DNA of 64,000 bases from Thermotoga caldifontis AZM44c09 (GCF_000828655.1 NZ_AP014509.1:1364001-1428000); one strand, 5' to 3'. Shown: positions 53,447 through 63,368, numbered from the stretch's first letter. Numbers and translations: made by a program. The notes: generated by a model from the sequence alone, not told the origin.

Positions 53447-54931
53447 TCAGTTCTGCCCCTCCCTGAACATGTCCTTCAAAGTTGAATAAAGTTTTCTGAA
53501 CGTCTGGTAGAACTTTTCATATCTATCGCCGTTCTTGCGATCTGGTCTGGTCGATTCCTTCAGTTTGAACCACTCTCTGGATATCTTCCTGACGTCCAGG
53601 TTGAAATAACCTGAACACGCCAGCATCGCCGCACCGTACGAAGCGCCTTCGTCCACGAAGGGCTTTTCTATCTCAACACCCAGCGCGTCCGCGATCATCT
53701 GGTTCCACACTCTGCTCTTCGATCCTCCGCCAGCGATGCGCACGCGCTTTGGATTCAACCCCAGTTCTTTGAGTATTTCGAAGGAATCCTTGATTCCAAA
53801 CGCCACACCTTCGAAGATCGCCCGCACCACGTCCCATTTGGAATGGAAGGAGGAGAGTCCGAAGAACACACCCCTCGCGTGTGGATCTCTGTGCGGAGTT
53901 CTTTCACCGTTCAGATAAGGCAGAAACAGAATTCCGTTCGATCCGATCGGCACCTGCGCCACCTGTTCGTTTATCTCATCGTAGTTCTCACTCAGGAATC
54001 TCTCTTTGAACCACTCCAGCGAATACGTCGCCGTCAGCATCACACCCATGTGGTACCTCACGTTCGGCACGGTGTGCGCAAAGAAGTGAACCCTTCCTTT
54101 CGGGTCGAAAGAGCCTGTGAGCGTTGGTGCGACCACCGTCCCAGAAGTCCCCAGGCTCACCATCACGTCACCCGGTTCGATCACACCGACACCGAGCGCC
54201 GCACACGCGTTGTCCGCACCACCCGCGACGACGACTGTATCTTTCAGGTTGAGCTCTTCAGCGATCTCGCGCTTCACCTTGCCAACGATTCCGTTGGAAG
54301 GCAAAATTTCAGGAAGGATCTCTTTCTTTATTTTCAGAACCGAAAGCACATCGTCGTTCCAGCACATTTTCGAAACGTTGTACATCGTCGTGCCCGATGC
54401 GTCCGAATGCTCCGTCGTGACGTTGCCCGTGAGCATGAAATTGATGAAGTCCTTCGGAAGCATCATCTTGTGGATCTTCTCGTACACTTCGGGTTCGTTC
54501 TTTCTCAACCAGAGAAGTTTCGGCAGCGTGAAGCCCGTCAGGATCGGGTTACCCACCATCTTCAGAACCTGTTCTTCGCCTCCCAGCAGGTTCGTCGCTT
54601 CCTCGCATTCAGCGTAGGTTCTCTGATCGCACCACAGTATCGCATCCCTGAGCACACGGTTCTCTCGGTCGATGATCACAAGGCTGTGCATCTGCCCACT
54701 CGTGGCGAGGGCTCTTATCGTTCCACCGATCCTCGAAGCTTCACTCGAGAGCGCCTTCAGCACTTTCACAACCGCATTCCACCAGTCGTGAGGATCCTGC
54801 TCCGCCCAGGCTGGCCTGGGTGTCGAGAGGGACAACTTTTCACCGTGTATCGCCAGAATCTTCCCCTCAGCGTCCACCAGTAAGCCCTTAACACCCGTCG
54901 TACCGAGATCCAGACCGACGAACAGTTCCAC
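53447..54931 (-). CDS. xylB: Xylulokinase (FGGY family)
   Basis: Phosphorylates D-xylulose for the pentose phosphate pathway. About 494 residues: ATP-site LFVGLDLGTTGVKGLLVDAEG, substrate motif TSGQMHSLV (as SGQMH/AGQMH of XylB), LPKDFINFMLTG, VVAGGADNACAALGVG, LPYLNGERTPHRDPHARG and IAGGGSKSRVWNQMIAD. The SGQMH and GERTPHxDP motifs favour xylulose over gluconate or glycerol. GTG 54931 is chosen because GAGGTGAT then has workable spacing; ATG 54937 is too close. It is coupled to ROK-family xylR upstream. Confidence 0.9.
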   Translation of the reverse strand: MELFVGLDLGTTGVKGLLVDAEGKILAIHGEKLSLSTPRPAWAEQDPHDWWNAVVKVLKALSSEASRIGGTIRALATSGQMHSLVIIDRENRVLRDAILWCDQRTYAECEEATNLLGGEEQVLKMVGNPILTGFTLPKLLWLRKNEPEVYEKIHKMMLPKDFINFMLTGNVTTEHSDASGTTMYNVSKMCWNDDVLSVLKIKKEILPEILPSNGIVGKVKREIAEELNLKDTVVVAGGADNACAALGVGVIEPGDVMVSLGTSGTVVAPTLTGSFDPKGRVHFFAHTVPNVRYHMGVMLTATYSLEWFKERFLSENYDEINEQVAQVPIGSNGILFLPYLNGERTPHRDPHARGVFFGLSSFHSKWDVVRAIFEGVAFGIKDSFEILKELGLNPKRVRIAGGGSKSRVWNQMIADALGVEIEKPFVDEGASYGAAMLACSGYFNLDVRKISREWFKLKESTRPDRKNGDRYEKFYQTFRKLYSTLKDMFREGQN

Positions 54932-54941
54932 GGCCATCACC

Positions 54942-56078
54942 TCACGTCACGTTCTCGATGATGTTTTCCACCGCGAGGACCGCAGCTCCAACGAGGTTCG
55001 AACTCACGGTCCCAAAGATCGAGGGCCTTATCTTCAGCTCTTTGGTTGCGTCTTTCAGCGCCCTGCGTTTGACCTCCTCCTCGATGATCCTGTAGAAATA
55101 TTCGCCGAGGTCCTGAACCTCCCCACCAAGGATGACGATCTGTGGATTGAGAATGTTCACGATGTTCACCACACCGATCGCGATGTTCTCGGCGAGTTTC
55201 TCCAGAACCTTCCTGCTGTCCTGTTTCTTTTTCAAAGACGCGAACTTCTCGATCGCGTTCTTTCCTTCGAGCTTACCTTCGTAGTGCTGTATGGCCCAGT
55301 TGATCGAAGCGAACAGTTCCCAGCAACCTCTGTTCGAACAGTGACAGCGTTTGTCCGAACGCATGTCCACGGTCATGTGGCCCGCTTCACCGGCGGTGTA
55401 AGTTGGGCCGCGGTAGAGTTTTCCATCGATCAGCACTCCCGTACCGACACCTTCTCTGATCACTATGAACACTGCTTCCTTCACGTCCTTCATATCTTCT
55501 GAGTGGTACTTCTCCGCCAGTACAGAAAGGTTGGCCTCGTTGTCCGCCAGGATCGGAATGTCAAGTTTCAGAAAATCGTTTATCACCACATCGCGCCAGC
55601 CGAGGTTCGGTGCCATGAGGATCCGGTTCTCTTCCATGTCCACCATGCCGGGCACCGAAAGCGAAACGCGGTTGATCTTCTTGGTTGCAGAGTACCTGTC
55701 GAAGATCTCTTTGACTTTCTCGAAGAACTTTTCTGGGGCTTTCGGAGTCTCGAACGATCCACCGAGTGTAACGGTCCCGTCGAAGTAACCGAGACCATAT
55801 GTGGTCACGTTCACGCCAACATCGAAGACGAGGCTGATGAACGCATCGCTCTTGATGTCGAGCAGGATTCGGCGCCTTCCAGGGGAATTCTTTCCCTCGG
55901 AACCGACTTCCTGTACGAAGCCTTCCTCTATCAGTTCCTTCGTGATCCTCGTGACGCTGCTCGGGGTCAAACCCGTGATTTCGGAGATCTCCGATCGCGA
56001 AAGGGGTCGGTTTTCGTGGACTATCTTCAGGACGTTTCTTTTATTGAGAACCTTGATCCACGGCGAGTTGTATTTCAA
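54942..56078 (-). CDS. xylR: ROK-family transcriptional regulator XylR
   Basis: Xylose-responsive repressor of about 378 residues. An N-terminal winged helix (VLKIVHENRPLSRSEISEIT, GLTPSSVTRITKELIEEG) is joined to a ROK domain with LADNEANLSVLAEKY, TAGEAGHMTVD and the zinc motif CHCSNRGCWE. The ROK domain keeps the conserved DNEA region, so sugar binding is expected. The start is TTG 56078 with GGGGGTAT upstream. It lies between a CE7 esterase and xylB, where it would sense xylose or a xyloside and control the xylan operons. Confidence 0.88.
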   Translation of the reverse strand: MKYNSPWIKVLNKRNVLKIVHENRPLSRSEISEITGLTPSSVTRITKELIEEGFVQEVGSEGKNSPGRRRILLDIKSDAFISLVFDVGVNVTTYGLGYFDGTVTLGGSFETPKAPEKFFEKVKEIFDRYSATKKINRVSLSVPGMVDMEENRILMAPNLGWRDVVINDFLKLDIPILADNEANLSVLAEKYHSEDMKDVKEAVFIVIREGVGTGVLIDGKLYRGPTYTAGEAGHMTVDMRSDKRCHCSNRGCWELFASINWAIQHYEGKLEGKNAIEKFASLKKKQDSRKVLEKLAENIAIGVVNIVNILNPQIVILGGEVQDLGEYFYRIIEEEVKRRALKDATKELKIRPSIFGTVSSNLVGAAVLAVENIIENVT

Positions 56079-56081
56079 GTT

Positions 56082-57062
56082 CTATACCCCCTTGCGGTAA
56101 AAGATCTCTTTCAAAAATTCTATCTTCTTTTTCGTCTGGTGTGATCCCCCTCCCTCGTGACCGGCGAACGGATAGATCTCGATCCGCTTGGGACCCGCGT
56201 AATGATTGTAGGCGGCGAAGATTGTCGACGGTGGGCATATGTCGTCCATGAGGGCAACGGAGAAGAGCGCCGGACACTTCGCCCTTGCAGCGAAGTTCAC
56301 ACCGTCGAAGTAAGAGAGCGTCCTGAAAACAGTTTCCGTTTTATCTGGATGGATCTTGCAGTACCTGCTGATCTCGGCGTACGGTGTGGTGTCCACAAGT
56401 TTGACGGCGCGCTCGAAATGGCACAGAAACGGTACGTCGCAGACCAGTCCCTTCACCCCTTGAGAAAGAGCCGCGGCGGCGAGCGCTATGCCGCCGCCCT
56501 GGCTCATACCCCCCACGGCGATCCTTTCTGCGTCGATTTGTTCGAGATGCCGAACGGATTCAACCGCCATTACTGCGTCCGTGAATACCCTCCTGTAGTA
56601 GTAGGTCTTCGGGTCGAGTATTCCCCTCGTCATGAAACCGGGATACTGTGGCCCATAGGAAGGTTCATAATCCGGCGTATCACCTTTGAGCCAGCCACTG
56701 CCCTGTCCCCGCGTGTCCATGACGAAATGCCCGAAGTTCGCACACGCGTACAGCAACCAGTCGTACGGGTAACCCCTGCCCCCACCGTAACCGATGAACT
56801 CAACCACGCACGGCAGTTTCTCCCGGGCATTTTTCGGGAGGATCAGCCACGCCTTGATCTTCTGCCCCATGTACCCGCTGAACGTCACATCGTAAGTATC
56901 GAGAAGATCCAACCCAAAGTCCACCTTTTCCAATCGTGGTGGTTCGAAACGGCTCAGACTCTCCTCTATGGTCTGACGCCAGAAGTCATCGAAGTCTGGT
57001 TCTTCTTTTCTTTCCGGAAGGTACTGTCGCAACTGTTCTAAGGGCAGATCGTACTGAGGCAT
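56082..57062 (-). CDS. axeA: Acetyl xylan esterase, CE7 family
   Basis: Removes acetyl groups from xylo-oligosaccharides (and cephalosporin C) in the cytoplasm. The 326-residue alpha/beta hydrolase closely follows T. maritima TM0077 as recalled: [47 protein letters not shown], the nucleophile Ser in [12 protein letters not shown], the Asp in [20 protein letters not shown] and the His in GHEGGGSHQ. No signal peptide, which is normal for CE7. It follows the GH3 gene by 1 nt. Confidence 0.95.
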   Translation of the reverse strand: MPQYDLPLEQLRQYLPERKEEPDFDDFWRQTIEESLSRFEPPRLEKVDFGLDLLDTYDVTFSGYMGQKIKAWLILPKNAREKLPCVVEFIGYGGGRGYPYDWLLYACANFGHFVMDTRGQGSGWLKGDTPDYEPSYGPQYPGFMTRGILDPKTYYYRRVFTDAVMAVESVRHLEQIDAERIAVGGMSQGGGIALAAAALSQGVKGLVCDVPFLCHFERAVKLVDTTPYAEISRYCKIHPDKTETVFRTLSYFDGVNFAARAKCPALFSVALMDDICPPSTIFAAYNHYAGPKRIEIYPFAGHEGGGSHQTKKKIEFLKEIFYRKGV

Positions 57063-57063
57063 A

Positions 57064-59469
57064 TCAGAATACCTCCACTTCGCTGAAGAACTTCCTCATG
57101 GTCGGAACCTTTCTTTCCTCACCCGTGAGCTCGACTTCACCAGAATACTTTATGTCCACAGACGAAGCCCCGACCATGAACCTGTACACACCTGGTTCGA
57201 CGACGAGTTCCATGCGTTTGTTGTAGTACGCCAGCACGTCGGTGTGTACCTTGAACGTGACCGTTTTCTTCTCACCGGGCTTGAGGTGCACCCTGGCGAA
57301 GCCTTTCAGTTCCTTCACCGGCCTTGTGACCGATGCGTACTCCCGGCCAACGTAGAGCTGAACAACTTCTTCTCCTTCCACGTCACCCACGTTTTTCACA
57401 TCGACCTTGATGACGATCTGATCTCCCGTTGGAACCTTGGCGGGTTGAATTTTGAAGTTGCTGTATTCGAACTTCGTGTAGGAAAGTCCGTGTCCAAACG
57501 GATAGAGCGGTTCGACAGGTTCGTCCACGTAGTCTTTGTGCCAGTGTGACCTTCCACCCGACGGTTTCACGTAATGGAAGACGGGAAGTTGACCGGCACT
57601 CCTCGGGAAACTGATCGGAAGCTTTCCAGAAGGATTCACCTTTCCGAGCAACACCTCCGCGATCGCCTGTCCTCCAGCCTCACCGGGCAACCAGGCTTCC
57701 ACTATCGCGTTGACTCTGTCTACAAAATCACTCAGCGCGTAAGGCCTGCCCGTGATGAGCACCAGCACGATGGGTTTGCCCGTCTTTGCGAGTTCCGAGA
57801 GCAGCTTCTCCTGCAAGCCTGGCAGTCTCAGATTCGCGCTGTCTCTCGATTCACCAGATGTGCAATCTTTTGTCAGACCCGCTCTGTCGCCCAGCACGGC
57901 CACAACCACATCGCACCGCTCCGCCAGCTTCACCGCCTCGCGAATGTCTTGTTCAGTTCCTTCGAGCACGCCACAGCCTTCCGCCCATTCCACATCCACG
58001 CCTTCCTGTTTCAGCGCATCGTAGACGCTCATGATTCTTGAAAGCTCCTTGTTGACCATTTCCTCTACCTTCTTGAGGTTGAACCTCGGCGCGTTTATGT
58101 CCGCGAAGTTCACCGTGTCGAGCAGTCCCCTTATGTGCGTGTAGTAAGAATAATCACCGAACAGGTTGCGTACGTTCTTCGCGTTCGGTCCCACGAGTGC
58201 AACTTTGAGCCCTTTCTTCAGTGGCAACGTTCCATCGTTCTTCAGAAGGACGATCGATTTTCTCGCCGTTTCGAGCGCAAGATCGTAGTGCCTCGGGAGC
58301 GATTCACAGTCTTCCACGTAAGGATTCTCGAACAGTCCGAGCTTGAACTTCATCAAAAGCACCCTGTAGACTGCTTCGTCGAGCACAGTTTCAGAAAGTT
58401 CTCCAGTTTCGACGAGCCTCTTCAGCTCGCGGTAGCAATCGATGCCCGGAAGTTCTATATCGATGCCCGCTTCCAGGGCGAGCTTTGCCGCCTGCGCTTT
58501 GTCCTTCGCAACTCTGTGATAACTCCTGAGCACGTCCACCGCGAAATAGTCAGAAACGACTATGCCTTTGAAGCCCCACTCTTTTCTGAGCGTTTCGGTC
58601 AAAAGTTCTTCCGAACATGCGCATGGAACACCATCGATCTCGCTGTAAGCGTTCATCACGGACAGCACGTTCGCACACTTCACTGCCGCTTCGAACGGCA
58701 GCATGAACACTTCGCGCAGTTCTCGTGGACTCACGTTGCTTGGAGCCCAGTTCCTGCCGCCTTCCGAAGCACCGTAAGCCACAAAATGTTTCGTGGTGGC
58801 CACAACACCATTCTCCTGTATCCCCTGCACGTAAGCAGTCGTCATGCGCGCCACGAGATAAGGCGATTCACCGAAAGTTTCTTCCGTCCTTCCCCACCTG
58901 GGGTCTCTCACCACGTCCGCAACGGGTGCCAGACCCTGGTGAGCCCCCACCTTTCTCAGATCGCTACCGATGGCCCTCGCCACGCGGTTGACAAGTTCAG
59001 GATCCCACGTGCTCGCCATCGCTATGGGTTGCGGGAAGTTCGTTGCGCCCAGGCCCATGTACCCCGCGAGACACTCCTCGTGTATCATCGCTGGAATGCC
59101 AAGCCTGGTGTTTTCAACCAGGTACTTCTGAATCTGGTTAACGAATTTGACCACTTCCGCCGGTTCCAGGTTCGTCGCCCCACCGGGTCTGGTTATCTGT
59201 CCTATGCCGTGTTTCAGCAGCTGGTTGGCCCTCTGCTCGGAGAAGTTTCCCTTTTCGTCGAGCAACTCGTAACCCCAGACCGACCCGAGCTGTGCGATCT
59301 TTTCATCGAGAGTCATCCTCGAAAGCAGATCCTTCGCCCTCATCTCCGCCGGGACATCGGCTCTCCTGTAAAGCTCCATATTCCCAACCTCCCTGAAAGA
59401 TGCCTTCAGCACTATCGATACCGTGATGATCGAAGCAATAGCAACCAAAACCACCCAGTAGCGTTTCAT
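57064..59469 (-). CDS. GH3 beta-xylosidase/beta-glucosidase with possible N-terminal membrane anchor
   Basis: Hydrolyses xylo- or gluco-oligosaccharides. The catalytic barrel has [20 protein letters not shown], the nucleophile Asp in [13 protein letters not shown], then the second alpha/beta domain ([20 protein letters not shown]) and a fibronectin-III-like C-terminal domain ([20 protein letters not shown]). It resembles T. maritima TM0076, which starts MELYR. Here that Met is codon 31 (ATG 59379) and has a strong GGGAGGTT site, but an in-frame upstream ATG 59469 overlaps the ATPase stop as ATGA and adds [19 protein letters not shown], a convincing membrane segment. Both forms may be made. 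Confidence 0.9.
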   Translation of the reverse strand: MKRYWVVLVAIASIITVSIVLKASFREVGNMELYRRADVPAEMRAKDLLSRMTLDEKIAQLGSVWGYELLDEKGNFSEQRANQLLKHGIGQITRPGGATNLEPAEVVKFVNQIQKYLVENTRLGIPAMIHEECLAGYMGLGATNFPQPIAMASTWDPELVNRVARAIGSDLRKVGAHQGLAPVADVVRDPRWGRTEETFGESPYLVARMTTAYVQGIQENGVVATTKHFVAYGASEGGRNWAPSNVSPRELREVFMLPFEAAVKCANVLSVMNAYSEIDGVPCACSEELLTETLRKEWGFKGIVVSDYFAVDVLRSYHRVAKDKAQAAKLALEAGIDIELPGIDCYRELKRLVETGELSETVLDEAVYRVLLMKFKLGLFENPYVEDCESLPRHYDLALETARKSIVLLKNDGTLPLKKGLKVALVGPNAKNVRNLFGDYSYYTHIRGLLDTVNFADINAPRFNLKKVEEMVNKELSRIMSVYDALKQEGVDVEWAEGCGVLEGTEQDIREAVKLAERCDVVVAVLGDRAGLTKDCTSGESRDSANLRLPGLQEKLLSELAKTGKPIVLVLITGRPYALSDFVDRVNAIVEAWLPGEAGGQAIAEVLLGKVNPSGKLPISFPRSAGQLPVFHYVKPSGGRSHWHKDYVDEPVEPLYPFGHGLSYTKFEYSNFKIQPAKVPTGDQIVIKVDVKNVGDVEGEEVVQLYVGREYASVTRPVKELKGFARVHLKPGEKKTVTFKVHTDVLAYYNKRMELVVEPGVYRFMVGASSVDIKYSGEVELTGEERKVPTMRKFFSEVEVF

Positions 59470-60422
59470 CTGTACAGGAAACATTTCACCTGGACCCCAT
59501 TGACCTCAAAATAAGGAGGTGATTCCTTCTTGCAGATTTCCATAGCGTTCGGACACCTTCCAGCGAACTTGCACCCTGTTCTCAGATACTCTTCGTGCTC
59601 CTGATCCGCGAGGACCACCTTCGTCGTCCAGCGTCTGGATGGATCGGGCTCTGGCACCGATTCTCGGAGCAGACGCGTGTAAGGATGTTTCGGCTCCTGC
59701 AACACTTTTTCTGCAGGACCGAGCTCGACGATCTCGCCGCGGAACATTATCGCCATTCGATCGCTCACGTAGTAAGCTGTGGCGAGATCGTGTGTGATGT
59801 ACAGCACGCTCAAACCGTACTTGTCTCTCAGATCTTTGAACAGGTTCACTATGGACATCCTCAGAGACGCGTCCACCATGGACACGGGCTCGTCCGCCAC
59901 GAGCAGTTTCGGATTCGTGAGGAGTGCCCTCGCGATGGAGATTCTCTGGAGCTGTCCTCCGGAGAACTCGCTCGGATACTTTTCACAGAATTCCTCGAAG
60001 GCTATACCCACGGCCTCGAGCTTTTCTTCTATGATCCTTCTCGCTTCTTCTCGTTCTTGAGCCACACCGAGATTGAACAACGTGTCGTAGAAATAGCTCT
60101 CGACCTTTCTGAGCGGATTGAAAGTGGAGAACGGGTTCTGAAACACCGCCTGTATCTCTTTCAAAAGCCGTCTTCTCTCCTCCGTTTTCAGATTGTCTAT
60201 CCTCTTTCCCTTGTAGTGGATCTCTCCCGATGTTGGCTCTTCAAAGCCAAGGATGATCCTCGCGGTCGTCGTCTTGCCACATCCACTCTCTCCGGCGAGC
60301 GTGAATATCTCCGCCTCGTTGATCTCGAACGTCACGTTATCAACCGCGAGAATCTTCAATCTCGAAAAAATGCTTCCTATGGTGAAAACTTTCGTCAGTC
60401 TCTTCACTTGCAACAGGCTCAT
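59466..60422 (-). CDS. Oligosaccharide ABC transporter ATP-binding protein (OppF-like)
   Basis: Second ATPase of the importer at 59466-64000, 318 residues. Walker [10 protein letters not shown], signature FSGGQLQRISIARALL, Walker B LLVADEPVSMVDAS and C-terminal cysteines TGCKFAGRCPNAMEIC. LSMVDAS replaces the usual ALDVS after Walker B, as in several oligosaccharide OppF relatives. The start ATG overlaps the OppD stop as ATGA, with AGGAGGGA upstream. Confidence 0.9.
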   Translation of the reverse strand: MSLLQVKRLTKVFTIGSIFSRLKILAVDNVTFEINEAEIFTLAGESGCGKTTTARIILGFEEPTSGEIHYKGKRIDNLKTEERRRLLKEIQAVFQNPFSTFNPLRKVESYFYDTLFNLGVAQEREEARRIIEEKLEAVGIAFEEFCEKYPSEFSGGQLQRISIARALLTNPKLLVADEPVSMVDASLRMSIVNLFKDLRDKYGLSVLYITHDLATAYYVSDRMAIMFRGEIVELGPAEKVLQEPKHPYTRLLRESVPEPDPSRRWTTKVVLADQEHEEYLRTGCKFAGRCPNAMEICKKESPPYFEVNGVQVKCFLYR

Positions 60423-61408
60423 CTCTTTCCCTCCTGAACGAGCCAGCAGGCTGCCATGTGGTCTTTTTCACATTCGATGAGTGCTGGCGTTTCCTCAGTG
60501 CACCTGTCGAAGACGTGTGGGCACCTCGGGTGGAACGCGCAACCGCTCGGGAGCTTCTCCAAAGAAGGAGGACTGCCTGGGACACTCTCTCTCCTCATTC
60601 TGTCTCCAAACTTCGGCAGGGAACGTATCAGATACCTGGTGTAAGGATGCGTGGGATTGTTGAAGATCGCTTCGGTGGGTCCTTCTTCGATGATCTTACC
60701 CGCGTACATGATCGCTATCCTGTCCGAAATGTTGGCGTGCACGCCCATATCGTGCGTGACCAGAATCAGCGTGTTCCTGTTGGCCTTCTGAATATCCCTC
60801 AGAAGCTGTATGACACCCCTCTGGGTCACGACGTCGAGCGCCGTCGTCGGCTCGTCTGCCATGATCACCTTAGGTGACAGGACCGTTGCCAGTGCAATGG
60901 TCACCCTCTGCCTCATGCCCCCAGAGAGCTGGTGAGGATAGGCGTCCAGCAACGTGACGGGCAATCCGAGCTCCCTTATGTGAACTTTCGCCATTTCGTA
61001 TGCTTCGTCTTTCGTTTTTCCTTTCACGTGACTTTCAATGAAATCCTTGAAGGTTTCCTTTATCTTCACAACCGGATTCAGCACGCTCATGGAACCCTGT
61101 GGAACGTACGAGATGAATCTCCAGCGAAGCTTCCTCCTTTCCTCCTCGCTGAGTGAATACACGTCCACGGCCTGCCCGTCGACGAAGTAGTAAAGCCTTC
61201 CACCGAATATCTTCTGTGGTGGCTCTATCGCAGCGAAGATGGCTTTCAAAAGCGTGCTCTTACCACAGCCACTCTCCCCCGCTATGCCGTAGATCTGATT
61301 CTCATCGACGGACAAACTCACATCGTCCACAGCTTTGATGATTCTTTTCCGGCCGAAGATCTCCAGCACATAATAAGATTTGAGCTGCTCCGTCCTCAAC
61401 ATTTCCAT
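60419..61408 (-). CDS. Oligosaccharide ABC transporter ATP-binding protein (OppD-like)
   Basis: First ATPase of the importer, about 329 residues. Walker [10 protein letters not shown], signature LSGGMRQRVTIALATV, Walker [15 protein letters not shown] and cysteines PSGCAFHPRCPHVFDRC. ATG 61408 is chosen over GTG 61417, which falls inside its own GAGGTG site. It follows OppC after 10 nt. Confidence 0.9.
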   Translation of the reverse strand: MEMLRTEQLKSYYVLEIFGRKRIIKAVDDVSLSVDENQIYGIAGESGCGKSTLLKAIFAAIEPPQKIFGGRLYYFVDGQAVDVYSLSEEERRKLRWRFISYVPQGSMSVLNPVVKIKETFKDFIESHVKGKTKDEAYEMAKVHIRELGLPVTLLDAYPHQLSGGMRQRVTIALATVLSPKVIMADEPTTALDVVTQRGVIQLLRDIQKANRNTLILVTHDMGVHANISDRIAIMYAGKIIEEGPTEAIFNNPTHPYTRYLIRSLPKFGDRMRRESVPGSPPSLEKLPSGCAFHPRCPHVFDRCTEETPALIECEKDHMAACWLVQEGKR

Positions 61409-61418
61409 CGATCTCACC

Positions 61419-62273
61419 TCAAGCCTGTCCTATTCTCTGTATCCTCATCCTCGGGTCGAGATACGCGCTGATACTGATCGATATCAAATACAGCGCTATG
61501 AAGAGGAACACGGACGTCACCACCGGTGTCAGCACCCACCACCAGTACCCCAGAAGAAGCGCCTGGTAGTTTATCGCCCACTGGAGCATCGTTCCGAGCG
61601 TGGGCAACATGAGGTTTGAAACTCCCAGAAACGCGAGAGTGACCTCCATACCTATCGCCCAGGACATGTTTCCTATGAGCGTGGCGAAGATGAGCGGGAC
61701 CAAAAACGGAAGGTACTCTTTTGAGACAACCGAGAACGCCTTCAAACCAGAAAGAACGGCGGTGTATGTGAAATCCCTTTCTCTCAAACTCAGAACCTGG
61801 GACCTTATGACTCTTGCATCCCACGCCCAACCGAACACTCCAAGCAACAGTCCGAGCATGGGCAGGCTCATCCTTCCCTTCGTTATGGTTGCCACGAGGA
61901 CGATGATGATGAACAGAGGCACCACGAGGAAAGTATCACAGAGAAACGTCAAGATCCTGTCCACGAGACCTCCTTTGTACCCGGCGATCACACCTATGAT
62001 GATCGCGATGACTCTGGAAATCAAAGCGGCGATGAGGGCCATGACGAGAGAATTCCTCACCGCGAAGGTGAGCTGCCAGAAAATGTCCTGACCGAGGGAG
62101 TTGGTCCCCAGAATGTGTGGCCATTTTGGAGGTAGATCGCGCATCAACGGATTGCGTTCGTAAGGACCGTACGGGGAGAAGAACGAAAGTACGGAAAGGA
62201 ACACTAGGACCAGGAGCACAGAGAAACCGAACGCAAAGCGACCGTCTCTGAGAAGGTCTTTCAGCACACGCAT
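61419..62273 (-). CDS. Oligosaccharide ABC transporter permease (OppC-like)
   Basis: Permease of 284 residues, with LGTNSLGQDIFWQLTFAVRNS (the GTD.GRD-type motif with Gln in place of Arg) and a standard EAA-loop region FTYTAVLSGLKAFSVVSKEYLP. It lacks the long insertion found in the OppC at 50711-51820. ATG start has GGAGTGAAAG upstream. Confidence 0.9.
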   Translation of the reverse strand: MRVLKDLLRDGRFAFGFSVLLVLVFLSVLSFFSPYGPYERNPLMRDLPPKWPHILGTNSLGQDIFWQLTFAVRNSLVMALIAALISRVIAIIIGVIAGYKGGLVDRILTFLCDTFLVVPLFIIIVLVATITKGRMSLPMLGLLLGVFGWAWDARVIRSQVLSLRERDFTYTAVLSGLKAFSVVSKEYLPFLVPLIFATLIGNMSWAIGMEVTLAFLGVSNLMLPTLGTMLQWAINYQALLLGYWWWVLTPVVTSVFLFIALYLISISISAYLDPRMRIQRIGQA

Positions 62274-62288
62274 GCTTTCACTCCTTCC

Positions 62289-63305
62289 TCATCTGTATCT
62301 CACTCTCGGGTCGAAGAGTGGATAAAGCAGGTCTATCAAAAGAATGCTCGTCGTAACCAGAAGAATGGAAAGCGTGCTCGCACCCAGCAAGAGATTGTAA
62401 TCGCCGGAGAAGATGGCACTGTACATGAGCATTCCGATGCCCGGATATGAGAACACTATTTCGGTGATCAAAGCACCACTGAATATCTGGCCTAAGGACA
62501 GTGCAAGACCCGTTATCTGAGGAAGCATCGCGTTCCTTATGACGTACTTGCTGACGATCCTGTTCTCCTCTATTCCACCCATCTTCGCGTACTTGACATA
62601 ATCTTCCGACCTGACCCCCTGGACGATGAGTTTCATGCCCTGGAACCAGGCGAACGTGCCGATCAGCACCAGAGACAGCGCCGGGAGAAACGCGTACTTG
62701 AGAAGTATCAGCACGTTCTCCAGGGTGAAAGTGAACTTCGTGCCTATCCTGAAGCCTCCACCGATGGGGAAAACGGGGATCACGTAGGCCAGCAGGATCA
62801 GGAGCGCGAGTGCTAAGATGTAGTAAGGCATGGGTCTTATCACCATCGCGATGCCGTCGAGCACCTTACCCCAGTTTCTATCGGAATAGTACCCCGCGAG
62901 TCCTCCGAGAATGTTTCCGACGATCCAGGAAATCAGGGTGGTCACGAGGAGCAACCCAGCCGTCCACGGCAGAGATTGTTTTATGAGTACGATGACAGGT
63001 GTTGGAAATTGAAAGTACGACGGACCAAAGTTTCCCGTGAAGAGTCGCTTCCAGAATCCCACGTACTGCTCCCAGAGGGTTCCTTCAAGACCGTAGAGCT
63101 GTCTCAGAGTTCTTATCGTCTCCTGTACTGCCGCCGGGTCCCAGTAAGTACCCTGTGAAGACAGACGGTCTATAAAGCTCTGAACCGGGTCTGTAGGGAG
63201 GAAACGGGGAATGAAGAACACCATGGTGATACCCAGCCAGATGACGAGAACGTAAGTCACTAAACGAGGAAGGAGATAACGTTTGACGAAGCTCAAAACT
63301 TTCAA
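62289..63305 (-). CDS. Oligosaccharide ABC transporter permease (OppB-like)
   Basis: First permease of the importer, 338 residues, with an N-terminal helix VTYVLVIWLGITMVFFIPRF, LYGLEGTLWEQYVGFWKRLFTGNFGPSYFQFP-type linker (split by Trp-rich sequence) and the EAA-like YVKYAKMGGIEENRIVSKYVI. It is separated from the receptor gene by a strong stem-loop. The gene set with GH3, CE7, XylR and XylB indicates xylo-oligosaccharide uptake, parallel to the T. maritima TM0071-TM0077 locus. Confidence 0.91.
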   Translation of the reverse strand: MKVLSFVKRYLLPRLVTYVLVIWLGITMVFFIPRFLPTDPVQSFIDRLSSQGTYWDPAAVQETIRTLRQLYGLEGTLWEQYVGFWKRLFTGNFGPSYFQFPTPVIVLIKQSLPWTAGLLLVTTLISWIVGNILGGLAGYYSDRNWGKVLDGIAMVIRPMPYYILALALLILLAYVIPVFPIGGGFRIGTKFTFTLENVLILLKYAFLPALSLVLIGTFAWFQGMKLIVQGVRSEDYVKYAKMGGIEENRIVSKYVIRNAMLPQITGLALSLGQIFSGALITEIVFSYPGIGMLMYSAIFSGDYNLLLGASTLSILLVTTSILLIDLLYPLFDPRVRYR

Positions 63306-63326
63306 CCTCCTTGTCTGCGTTTTTAA

Positions 63327-63351
63327 AAGGGCCGGGGTCGCCCCGGCCCTT
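63327..63351 (-). terminator. Intrinsic terminator/attenuator after Opp-type binding-protein gene
   Basis: Perfect 11-bp stem AAGGGCCGGGG / CCCCGGCCCTT with a 3-nt loop, followed on the minus strand by TTAAAAACG. It sits 17 nt after the receptor stop and 21 nt before the permease start. Confidence 0.78.
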
Positions 63352-63368
63352 CATCAAGGATCAGATCA

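Noticed and set aside
53843..54883. 346-codon open frame antisense to xylB
   Set aside because: Mirror frame of a clear FGGY kinase; composition is atypical of a real protein.
53447..54931. Gluconokinase assignment for the FGGY kinase, which would complete the inositol route
   Set aside because: The SGQMH and GERTPH motifs and the adjacent XylR, CE7 and GH3 genes favour xylulokinase.
58135..59514. 459-codon open frame antisense to the GH3 gene
   Set aside because: His/Arg-rich shadow translation without domains or ribosome-binding site.
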